Below, piece after piece: positions 1 through 10,300 of a stretch of 64,000 nt of DNA. The stretch is taken from contig OX336343.1 in assembly GCA_946902875.1 (NCBI GenBank), positions 23,607,596 through 23,671,595 on the forward strand, read 5' to 3'. Numbering within the stretch: the stretch's first letter is position 1; each line of letters begins with the position of its first letter. The DNA is from Nematopogon swammerdamellus. Taxonomy: Eukaryota; Arthropoda; Insecta; Lepidoptera; Adelidae. A program made the translations under genes and the position numbers. The notes beneath the pieces are model-generated. The model saw only the letters and a program-made list of their open reading frames with translations. It was not told the origin of the DNA and did not search any database.

Positions 1-175
1 TATGTCTGTCCGCTTATAACTCGAGAACCACTGAACCGATTTTAATAAAAAAAATCTACGGATAGCTTGATTCTTCCCATTAACTATAGGCTACTTACTA
101 TCACGCTAAATGGTTTATGAGGTTAGCAGTGAAGTGAAATATGAGAGCGGGCGGAGCCGCGGGCACAGCTTGTAG
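1..175 (+). mobile_element. Helitron 3' portion, cut by window start
   Basis: Closely matches 8167-8350, the 3' half of the Helitron in Gr gene 1, including the AGAGCGGGCGGAGCCGC hairpin and the terminal CACAGCT. The left end is outside the window. Confidence 0.6.
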
Positions 176-609
176 TAAAATAAATATAGTAACTCATATC
201 CATACTAGCGCACCGATTTTGCACTCACACAAGCGCGCGCCAGCGCGCCCGCTGTCCGTACGTAACCACTACTTACATTCTCAACGGGTTTCGCCGGGCG
301 TCAGTCAAGGCCGCCCCGCGCTCAGTGACGTACATGTACCGCTGCCTGCCTGCAGCTCTCTCGCTAGTCGAAATATTTATACCTACACAGACTACATAGT
401 ACGGGAATGGCTCCGCGTTGTTGCAGTGCGTTGTATGCAGTGTATATGCATTGTATTAGTGTTTTGACTTGTGACAGCCCTAGTGGCTCGGTGCAGCGTA
501 GGTAATTATTTCAAGAAAAGGGTCGCGATGGCATACACACTCACTTGTTTTACTATGAAACAGTAAAACTGTTCGGTTTTTTAAGTGTTAATGAATGCTG
601 CTGATGTAG

Positions 610-776
610 TGTGGAGTGCGGAGGCGCGCGAGCTGCTGGTCTACAGCGAAGTCGGCAGCGTCAAGTTCTCCGTGTGCCACATGTTCAACATGGACATCCA
701 CCTGCCATTCACTTACTTCAGCGCGATGGTCACCTTCTTCGTCGCCTTGGCACAGCTCGTTCTTATACAGCAGTAA
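610..776 (+). CDS. Last exon of a gustatory receptor gene (copy A, gene starts left of window)
   Basis: This is the final coding exon of an insect gustatory receptor (Gr, 7tm_7), a taste-receptor ion-channel subunit of the plasma membrane. It begins after an acceptor in the context GATGTAG|TGTGG and ends at TAA. Its length is 167 nt in the same phase as the last exons at 3641, 10939 and 17099. It encodes a short intracellular stretch and TM7, with TFFVALAQL matching the degenerate Gr signature TYhhhhhQF. The rest of the gene must lie before position 1. Unlike copy B at 3641, no AATAAA follows closely, because the matching site reads AATAAT. It could be a used terminal exon or a relic. Confidence 0.75.
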
Positions 777-1691
777 TATTTAGAATATAATAGAATAGCA
801 CTTAGGATTAAGAACGTAATAATTGACTGATGTCAAAATATTTCATTTGTACATCGGAAAAGAAGGTCGGCGATATACCATTATGTCATTCTCTAATAAT
901 CCGAAATCCCATTATATCCCTTATCAGTTTTCTATTTCCATTATATCCCTGTGACAAAGGCATACCTAGTTTTGAGAGTTTTCCTGTGCCTGAATGAAAG
1001 TGATCAGATTTTATCAGATTCCGTACGGATACGGAATCCTATTACGAGCATATACACGCCGTCTCTTCGCCCTGAAGGTTTCGTGTTTTTACTCTATCGT
1101 CAAAACGGTAATACATTGAAGCGTCAAACTTGGTGTGATCATAGTGCAAATTCTAAAGTAAAGCAACAATAAAAACTGGCCAATTAGGTGGTGGTACGAA
1201 ACATACGTTGCGCGAGATCGGCTCGCACTTGGCCGGTTTTTATGTCAACCTATTTTCGTAGTTAATTTTTTTTCAAAATAACACTCTACTTACTTATTAC
1301 CTACTCTAAACAATAAATGGTGTAAAAGTAAGAATATTTTTGTGTGTTATTTGATTTTTGTCCATTTCCATTTTTACAATTAGCAACCCCGTTTCTCGAT
1401 GCCCTTACAACAGCAACTTCTATGAAGGTTTCTGTTCACTCGCTCCTGACTCATCCATCACAGACTGTTAGTGGTTGGATTGGAATTGGAAACAATTATG
1501 TCTTGTAAATACTGCTAAATATCTATCAATTGTCACAGTGACAAGAAACTGTGTTTTTCATACCACTGATTAAAATAATATAAACACACAACTGTGTTTT
1601 CTTGGGCTTGAACAATATTGTATCAATAATTTTTATTTCAATAGTGCCTAAGTAAGGAGGGTGCACACTGTGATTGAACTTTTATAATTAA

Positions 1692-1733
1692 TTAGCTTTT
1701 GCCCGCGGCTTCGCTCGCTATAGACTCGGTTTA
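1692..1733 (-). mobile_element. Helitron 3' terminus
   Basis: Read on the minus strand, the sequence ends with a GC-rich hairpin (GAAGCCGCGGGC), AAAAG, then CTAA followed by T. This is the typical end of Helitron elements. The other end was not found. Confidence 0.5.
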
Positions 1734-2269
1734 ATAGCAAATCCAATTTAAACTGAAATAATAAATCCTAGAATTTCTATTTAAGTAATTTACTGCGAAA
1801 ATTAAACATTCATTGAAAATATTTCCATCTAGGTAAAAAATCTGAAAAAATTAAAAAGCCGGACGAAGGCTGAAAGTTCGAGATGTCCAGACAAAGCCGG
1901 ACGGATGGTAACCCTATGTAGGGACCAACATAAAAGCAGTAATATTTATGACAAAAAATAAAACCATAGGCGTGGAAAGACCTACCAGGCTTGCTAGAGC
2001 TTCGGTTTTTTACCGAACTGTTCAGTATTTCAGCTCCGTGTTCGGTATGACGAAAATATGAGTGTATGAGAGAAATAAATATGAGAAAGTATGAGTGGTT
2101 CGGATTTTCTAAAGTTCATTCACATCACACATTTATTTTCGAAATTATGCTATACAGCGGCGGCGCTTACCTAATTATACTTTTAAAATTGATAAGTTTG
2201 CTTCCTTTCTAAAATTTCAGATGAGGATGATTTTATTATGGCCTAAGTGCATAAATGTAAATTAAAAGA

Positions 2270-2957
2270 TATTTCTTTTTTATTATTATTATTAATATTT
2301 TTTATTGCTACCGAACTGGGTGGCTCTGTCCGAGGTCGCAACCTCAGGCGCAGCCAATTTCACCCCCGTGTAGGTGCCAGTCCGGCTTGGAGGTGGACTA
2401 ATGTTGCTGGAGAAAGGCTAATAACCCGCGATTTGAAGATCCGTGGATTGTAGAAGTGGGGGAAGATATTCCCTGGGAGCCCGTTCCACACCTTTGCAGT
2501 GCGGCACAAGAACGATTTAGAGAATCGTGCAGTTCGAAGAACTCTTCTGTCGACTACAAAGGGGTGTTCCGCGAGAATATGGCGGGTTTGGCGTAGGCGA
2601 ACAGGAGGAGGAGGGATAAGGGAAGCAAGTTCGTCAGAGCAGCGGCCATAGTAGTACCCATAAAACAGGCTCAATGAAGAGCTTTAGAGGTTGAAGGTCC
2701 TTTGTGAGTACAGAGTCACCAATGAGGCGAATGGCTCGTCGCTGAATAGAATCCAGGGCTGAAAGAAGGTACTCAGGGGAACCTTCCCAAAGATGACTGC
2801 AATATTCCATCACCGGTCTTACTTGTGCTTTGTAGAGTGTAAGCAGTTGGGCCGGCGTGAAAAATCGCCGACATCGGTAAAGGATCCCTAATTTTTGAGA
2901 CGCCAGTTTCGCCTTGGACTCTATGAATGATCGAAACCCAACGTCCCTGGACAACTT
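2270..2957 (-). mobile_element. 5'-truncated LINE (reverse transcriptase C-terminal region)
   Basis: The minus strand encodes pieces of a non-LTR retrotransposon ORF2 C-terminal region, such as RRFFTPAQLLTLYKAQVRP and MEYCSHLWEG, broken by frameshifts. The T-rich run at about 2278-2305 is the reversed tail. It is the same family as 11651-12645. The Jockey/CR1 group is likely; the exact clade cannot be assigned by eye. Confidence 0.7.
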
Positions 2958-2959
2958 CA

Positions 2960-3399
2960 TTTCTAATTTATTAACATATCTGAAAACCGAATTAAATTAC
3001 TATGTTCTTGCTGTTATAGTATTCCTTAGTTTAATTTGATTGGGCGATGAAATGACAAATAATTAGCACGGCATCATAAAATATTACTTTGTAAATTAAT
3101 TTTAAATAATAAATGTAATGTCATAAACCGCAAATTAACTGGTGCTACCTAAGACCATACAATGCTAAATATCTTGGTCATTCTTTTCTATAAATATTAT
3201 TAGGTAGGCATTTTATTTGTTTTTCTATTTCAGTTTACTATTACAATTTATTATGAATTTACATTTCATAAGTTTAAAGTGTCTCTTCTTCCTTCTTTGT
3301 TTTCTTGCTACCTTTGTGAATATTTAGTAATAATTGTGATAGTCAATCCACAGAGATTGCCTAAGACAATAAGTGTGAATTAAAAAAAAAGTCAATGGT
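2960..3399. other. AT-rich spacer
   Basis: No coding exon, RNA gene or clear repeat boundary was recognised here. Confidence 0.5.
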
Positions 3400-3640
3400 T
3401 GTTGCAGAGCGTTGCATGCAGTGTGCGCATTGTGTTGTGAGTTGTGACAACCATGGTGGCTCGGCGAAGCGTAGGTAATTATTTCAAGAAAAGGGCTCGA
3501 GATCGCATACTCTTCTTATTTTACTATGAAACAGTAAAACTGTTCGGTTATATTGGCATTTTTGCCAGTACCTATCATTGACTTATATATACTGGTACCT
3601 ATATAATATATTCAAGTGTTAATGAATGCTGCTGATGTAG

Positions 3641-3807
3641 TGTGGAGTCGGGAGGCGCGCGAGCTGCTGATCTACAGTGAAGCCGGCAGCGTCAAGTTCT
3701 CCGTGTGCCACATGTTCAACATGGACATCCACCTGCCCTTCACTTTCTTCAGGGCAATGGTCACCTTCTGCGTTGCCTTGGCACAACTCGTTCTTATACA
3801 ACAGTAA
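3641..3807 (+). CDS. Second last exon of a gustatory receptor (copy B, tandem duplicate)
   Basis: This is a near copy of the exon at 610-776: same acceptor context, same 167-nt length, same phase, ending QLVLIQQ and TAA. It carries the TM7 signature as TFCVALAQL. No Gr exons 1-3 are seen between copies A and B, so it cannot be the end of a separate complete gene in this window. It was duplicated with its flanks (about 3400-5220 matches about 420-1730). An AATAAA at 3849-3854 follows this copy but not copy A. It could serve as an alternative terminal exon of the upstream gene or be a non-functional duplicate. Confidence 0.65.
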
Positions 3808-3848
3808 TATTTAGAATATAATAGAATAGCACTTAGGATGAAGAACGT

Positions 3849-3854
3849 AATAAA
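3849..3854 (+). terminator. Polyadenylation signal AATAAA after Gr exon copy B
   Basis: AATAAA lies 42 nt after the stop of the exon at 3641-3807. The corresponding place in copy A reads AATAAT. Confidence 0.4.
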
Positions 3855-3933
3855 TTATTACGTTATTACGTTATTAGTGCTAAGTGCTACATCAGTCAAT
3901 TATGTATGACTAATAATTGACTGATGTCAAAAT

Positions 3934-4120
3934 ATGGAAATAGAAAACTGGTCAGGGATATAATAGGATTTCGGATTATTAGAGAATGATATAATGGTTT
4001 ATCGCCACCTTCTTTTCCGATATACTAATTATATCGGAAAAGAAGGTGGCGATAAACCATTATATCATTCTCTAATAATCCGAAATCCTATTATATCCCT
4101 GACCAGTTTTCTATTTCCAT
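3934..4120. repeat. Perfect 91-bp inverted repeat with 5-nt loop
   Basis: Bases 3934-4024 are the exact reverse complement of 4030-4120, around the loop CTAAT (4025-4029). Copy A of the duplication has only one arm, at about 850-945. The palindrome was therefore made by inverted duplication of local sequence. Confidence 0.9.
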
Positions 4121-4189
4121 TATATCCCTGTGACAAAGGCATACCTAGTTTTGAGAGTTTTCCTGTGCCTGAATGAAAGTCAGATTTTA

Positions 4190-4390
4190 GGGTTCCGTAT
4201 CCATACGGAATCCCATTACTGAGCATATACGCCGTCTGTTCGCCCTGAAGTTTTCTTGTTTTTACTCTATCGTAAAAACGGTAATACATTGAAGCGTCAA
4301 ACTTGGTGTGATCATAGTGCCAATTCTAAAGTAAACAATAAAAACTGATCTACGGTGCGCGAGTTCGACTCGCACTTGGCCGGTTTTTTT
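4190..4390 (+). repeat. Interspersed repeat ending in CTTGGCCGGTTTT
   Basis: It starts near GGTTCCGTATCC and ends near GACTCGCACTTGGCCGG. Relatives lie at about 1016-1245, 51060-51352 and 53694-55210. Confidence 0.6.
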
Positions 4391-4401
4391 TATGTCAACC
4401 T

Positions 4402-4510
4402 CACACACACACACACCCTCACACACACACACACCCTCACACACACACACACACACACTCTCTCTCTCTCTCTCACACACACACATACTCAAACGCACGC
4501 ACACACGCAC
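4402..4510. repeat. CA/CT-rich microsatellite
   Basis: Runs of CACA with a CTCTCT core. It produces low-complexity open frames that are not genes. Confidence 0.9.
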
Positions 4511-5174
4511 ACACACACTGGTAGGTAAAATATTTTCTGTAATGTTAATTTCTTCCTTTGTTTTGTTTTGTTTAGTATGTAATCTGTCCATATGTATTTT
4601 TGTTTAAATCAGTGAAATCTATAATTTGCTTTGTTTTTTGTATAAATAATGTTAATTATATTTTATGTAATGCTGTTGATTTCGTTAAAATAAAATAAAT
4701 AAATAAATAAATAAATAAACCTATTTCGTAGTTTTGTTTTTCAAAATAACACTTTACTTACTTATTACCTACTCTAAACAATAAATGGTGTAAAAGTAAG
4801 AATATTTTTGTGTGTTATTTGATTTTTGTCCATTTCCATTTTTACAATTAGCAACCCCCTTTCTCGATCACCTTAAAATAGCAACTCCTACGAAGGTTTC
4901 TGTTCACTCGCTCCTGACTAATCCATCCATCACAGAGTGATAGATAGAGATGTGGTTGGATTGGAATTGGGAAAAAATATGTCTTGTAAATACTGCTAAA
5001 TATCTATCATTGTCACAGTGACAAGAAACTGGGTTTTTCATACCACTGATTAAAATAATTTAAACACACCACTGTGTTTTCTTGGGCTTGAACAATATTG
5101 TATCAATAATTTTTATTTCAATAGTGCCTAAGTATGGAGGGTGCAAACTGTGATTATTAAATTTTTATAATTAA

Positions 5175-5223
5175 TTAGCTTTTGCCCGCGGCTTCGCTCG
5201 CTATAGACTCGGTTTAATAGCAG
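5175..5223 (-). mobile_element. Helitron 3' terminus (duplicated copy)
   Basis: Same terminus as at 1692, carried along by the segmental duplication. Confidence 0.5.
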
Positions 5224-6345
5224 ACCATGACAATAAACTATCGTTTCTCTTATATTCTATCTCCATCTCTGCCGTCCATATCTTTTTTATACAATACAAT
5301 AAGTTATAGGAATATATATGGAAGCCCAACATGTGGCGCCGAGCCACCCATAAGGTGTCTAATGCCGCCCATGAATATTCGATCGTACGTTGGGTTTGCG
5401 GATGCCATGCCTGCCTGACAGGTGCCTAATGCCTATTCCCGCCTCTCTCCCGCCTCTCTTGAATTACCCTAGAGTATAGTACCATCCCCTAAGGTTATTT
5501 CTCTATATGGTATTATATAGCATATAGTGTAGTGAGCCACAAGAACTACTCTTTCTATTGATGCAAACACACCATCAAAATCACCGAATTAAAAAAAGTA
5601 TCGGGAAGTGGCATACAACGCACCGACTTGAGGCGCGCTATTGGGGAGCATTTGGCACCCTCTCTTTCGCGAGCAGTCAGTCCGCCGCACTGCGCCGCTC
5701 AGGCAGGTCACGTTTTTGTATCCGTCCGTCCGTAAAAGAGAGAGATAGAATATCATGCATTTGCATACACAAAATATGAGCGTGAAAAGGATAGCTATGC
5801 GTTACTCGGTTCGAGACGAGAGCATACGAGAGTCAGTCACTGAGAACATGCAGTGACGACATACAGGGTTCTAAACCTATCTTGTAACGCATGACACAAG
5901 TCTTTATATGAATATAAAGGCACACGCGCAAGCCGCGACGTACAAAGTTAAAGCCATATAGCCTCAAATGTCCAAAACAACCACATTATGTTTTATCAAA
6001 TGGACGGATGAAGGTCCAATTTACTTGAAACGCGGGCCAACCGAGATTCAATGTGCAGGTCAAAAAATACATATCCCTCCGACCAGGATTGGTACTCTGA
6101 CTGAATCTAGCACAAGCTGTCAACGCGTACCAAATTAGCCACCCAATGACGTATTCTCAAAAAATTTCGAACAGGTGCATCTTCTATATGTATAGTGTAT
6201 CACGCAAGCTCCTGTGTTCTGGTCAATGTTCTGGCAACATGCACGATGCCAAATTGAATGTTATATTTAAAAAATACTAAAAATATTTAAAGAATATAAA
6301 AATGTTTTTATTACATATACCTACTCATTGCCTTACATAATATAT
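5224..6345. other. Spacer upstream of Gr gene 1
   Basis: No gene was recognised. A stretch at about 5325-5425 (from ACATGTGGCGCCGAGCCACC) recurs at about 33505-33620, so it is an interspersed repeat. Sequence similar to the 5' flank of Gr gene 2 begins at about 6346. Confidence 0.5.
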
Positions 6346-6564
6346 GCTTCGCGAGTGACTACTTGGTAAAATGTATTATGCATGATGGCTGCCTTGGGGC
6401 ACGGAATTATTAATATCATTACAACCTCAGTTAAAATATCATTAGCGAGAACTTTCAATATCAATATTCATAAAACATACCGAAGCACGCGTAATGGATC
6501 GGAAAGTCTTCAGATGAACACAATGGAAAACTTTATTCGTCTAGCTAGTCAGGGTGCGGAAGTC

Positions 6565-7392
6565 ATGGAAAATGTTAACCAGAAAATCGATTATCTCCAC
6601 CTCTCGCTTTTTGCTGACGTAACGAAAAGAGAAAATGAAATGTACACGCTGCTACAGTTTAGGCCGTTCTTTGTGATAGAACGAATCCTGGCGGTGCCGC
6701 GGGCCAACGAATATTGCGGAGAGCTACGACCGCCCAGGTGGTACCAGAGAGTGTACAGCGTCACAATATTAGCAATGCTTTTCTTAGTTTACTACCTGGC
6801 GTACGGGCTGCCAAAAAAGTCTTGGCACAAAAATGTCACCGACAATGAGAATCTGACTAGCATGGACCATTATATATACCAGACAACTGCATTCTTAGGT
6901 TCGTTTTACTTGGTCACGTTGGCATATAAAGGCTTCATCGGGGTCGGGCGTGACTGTGTACACCCTTTTCTTGCGCTCTGCGATATAGATCGACACCTGA
7001 ACATCCTCGGACACAGGTCTATGCACATTAGACTGTACTGGAAACACGTGGCGAATATCGCAGTAACGCTGCTCGTGAACAGTGTGATTCTGGGTAGCGG
7101 GGTGGCATTGGAAAATTTTGAAATGCACGATATGACGGGTTTGTTTCCGATAACGTACATAGAAACGGAGGGGTTCCTCTGCTCGACAATCTCCCTAGCG
7201 CTGAGCACGCGACTGCGCCATCTCACCCGATTATCGACGGCGCGGCATCTTCAGCGACGGCATTACTCTCAACCGCACGGATGGAAATTTGAGCTGTGCG
7301 GAATTTCCGAATTCAATTTACGAAAGGTCTTGCTGGTTTATGAGAAAATAATCGAGACTTTTAACGAGATCAAGGAACAGTTTAAGTTTCAC
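6565..7392 (+). CDS. Gr gene 1 exon 1
   Basis: It encodes residues 1-276 and ends FKFH before donor GTGAGT, phase 0. The open frame runs a few codons past the donor to TAA at 7411-7413, which is intronic. Confidence 0.88.
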
Positions 7393-10300
7393 GTGAGTAA
7401 AAGGAAATCTTAACTAGAAATAAATCTTTACTTAACTAAGGAAATAAACCTAACGTTCATACTTCCATTCGCAGATGCTGATATACGTGTCGATGAAGTC
7501 GTACAACGTTGTAATTAGCTTTTGGAAGATGTTGTTACACATCCGGAATAAGGTAAGTAAAGAAAAGCCTTCTTGTGGAGAAGGGAAGCTGATTTGATTA
7601 CCTACTACCTAGTGTTATACGGATGTTGTAGGTTATGTAGCCAAACGTGTCAGTTCCTATAAAAAAAACTTCTACAGTATTTTACATGTAGTTCATGTCA
7701 AACAGGAAGAAAACGCGATGTCCTACCTGAGTTATTTCCTGTTCTCCATGCGAGCATTTATGGAGGTATTTGGACTGTGCCGTTGCTTCGACTCATTTAC
7801 CATAGCCGTCGAGCAGTTCCGGAGACATCTTCACGACGTCGTACAACTCGAACATCCAGGTACATTGGTTTTATTCTGGAGACCCTTTATTTCTGGAAGC
7901 GTCGTGGGACTAGCCCCGGCTGAAATGTTGTCATTTCGGCTCCGGTGTGCGAGATTGACTAAGATGAGCATCCTTCCTTTCCTTTCCTTTTCCTTATCCT
8001 TTCCTTTCCTTCCTTTCCTTATCCTTCCTTCCTTATCCTTCCTTCCTTATCCTTTTTTATTATTTTACCTATACCAACGTCTGCTTTCTGTCTGAGTGTC
8101 TGAGTGTCTGAGTGTCTGAGTGTCTGAGTGTCTGAGTGTCTGAGTGTCTGAGTGTCTGAGTGTCTGAATGTATGTCTGTCTGTCCGCTTATAACTCGAGA
8201 ACCACTGAACCGATTTTAATAAAAAAAAAATCTACAGATAGCTTGATTCTTCCCATCAACTATAGGCTACTTACTATCACGCTAAATCGCTTATGAGGTT
8301 AGCAGTGAAGTCAAATATGAGAGCGGGCGGAGCCGCAGGCACAGCTAGTATTATTATAATCGTAGAACGATTTTATCGTTTAACGTACACAGAGAAAATT
8401 GGAACGGCCAGTTTGGTAACGTTTAAACTTTAGGAAGAAACTGACCTCTTCCACGATATTTTTAATTACCTAGACCACTTCAACCTGGTGATTCTGTTCC
8501 AACTTTAGCGTGGTGTAAACGGTGGACAAACATTTTTAAAACAATTTCATCATCCATTTGAGGTTGGACATTCTTGGAAATTTGGTTTAATTTTTAATTT
8601 TTACATTTAATGTTTGTTCGTGTATACACACCGAGAATACCCTACGGGAGTGGCAACCGTCGAGCGCTATTATATGGGAAAATTAGCCGCGTCTTAGTGC
8701 TTATGCTCTTACAATATAATAGTCTGCGGGATCGAACGTCAGTGCACATGTGACTTGGGGACAAAGAACACGTATATGTGCACTACACAAAATGGCGAGT
8801 TGTGCAGTTCGTACGTGTCGAAAGAGCTCCAGATCATCAGGAATAACAAAAGATGGCGTAACCTTTCATAGGTAAGTCATTTTAATGATAATACAACGCT
8901 TAAAACGTGAAAAATACAATAATTCCGCGAGTTAGGAGCACGACTGCGCGCCATACCGGGCGCGTACACATGATAGGCAAATTTGACAGACTGAAAAGAA
9001 ATTTGAAATCAATTATTGTATACGGGGATGTTGTTTATAATAAATGCGATGTTGTTTATCATAAATGCGAAAGTATATTTGTTTGTTTATTTGTTTGCTA
9101 TCATGTTGTTTATCATAAATGCGAAAGTATATTTGTTTGTTTATTTGTTTGCTTGTTTTTTTTTAAGTGAAAATTTCTTTAGCGGTGCTTGGCACTTTTT
9201 TAGGTGGGTATAAAATTTATAACTCGAAATTGCGACATCGCGACATCGCGTCAGCGTCATTTATAAAACGAAACCTTAAGTCATTGCATTAAGGGTTAAG
9301 TTAGAGTGGCACGGGATCTGCCGGCACACCCGGAGTGCAACTGTTAAGTAGGGTTCGGTAACAGGTTTATGTCTGTCCATTCTACTAAGTTCTGCAAAAT
9401 GAATGTAGGGTTACGTAACAAATGCATGTCTGTCCGTTCTACAAAATTTAACATTTATTTCAAAATGAATGTAGGGTTCCGTAACAAATGCATGTCTGTC
9501 CGTTCTACTAAATTTTACAATTTTCAACCAAGGTCCTCCGACGGTTATTTTATAATAAAAGTGTCTGTGTGGGCCCTGAATACGAATCCGTTGTCAAAAT
9601 TAAAAAAAAGTGGCCGCCATTTTGAACTTTTTAGTTACTGGACCGATTGCTTTCAAAATCGATATCTGGGTGTCTGTGTGGGCTCTGAATACGAATCCGT
9701 TGTCAAAATTTTATAAAAGTGGTCGCCATTTTGAACTTTTTAGTTACTGGACCGATTGCTTTCAAAATCGATATCTGGGTGTCCGTGTGGGCTCTGAATA
9801 CGAATCCGTTGTCAAAATTTTATAAAAGTGGCCGCCATTTTGAACTTTTTAGTTACTGGACCGATTGCTTTCAAAATCGATATCTGGGTGTCCGTGTGGG
9901 CTCTGAATACGAATCCGTTGTCAAAATTTAAAAAAGTGGCCGCCATTTTGAACTTTTTAGTTACTGGACCGATTGCTTTCAAAATCGATATCTGGGTGTC
10001 CGTGTGGGCTCTGAATACGAATCCGTTGTCAAAATTTTAAAAAAGTGGCCGCCATTTTGAACTTTTTAGTTACTGGACCGATTGCTTTCAAAATCCAATC
10101 AAAATTGGCTTCCACACAGACGCCCATATATCGATTTGAAAGAAATCGGTCCACTAACTAAAAAGTTCAAAATGGCGGCCACTTTTTAAAATTTTTACTA
10201 CAGATTCGTATTCAGAGCCCACACTGACACCCAGATATCGATTTTGAAAGCAATCGGTCCAGTAACTAAAAAGTTCAAAATGATGGCCACTTTTTTCAAA

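Larger units (their letters stand above)
420..1733 (+). repeat. Direct segmental duplication, left copy (Gr last exon plus flanks)
   Basis: This segment aligns through upstream flank, exon, downstream repeat sequence and a Helitron end with about 3400-5223. The downstream part holds a lepidopteran interspersed repeat (about 1016-1245) that runs from TTCCGTACGG to CTTGGCCGGTTTT. Confidence 0.75.
3400..5223 (+). repeat. Direct segmental duplication, right copy
   Basis: This is the second copy of the 420-1733 segment. It is longer because it gained a perfect palindrome (3934-4120) and a CA-rich microsatellite (about 4402-4510). It ends at the same Helitron terminus. Confidence 0.75.

Noticed and set aside
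4262..4607. Cys/Val-rich and Thr/His-rich frames
   Set aside because: Low-complexity translations of a CA/CT microsatellite.
6895..7226. Minus-strand frames in Gr exon 1 (also at 15501-15814 and 19253-19599)
   Set aside because: Antisense shadows of the receptor exons; they recur only because the paralogs are alike.
9369..10040. Series of open frames with ILNFLVTGPIAFKIDIWVS
   Set aside because: They are translations of the 109-bp repeat; the frame changes each unit, and the same peptide appears in all frames and on the other strand at 46952-48820.
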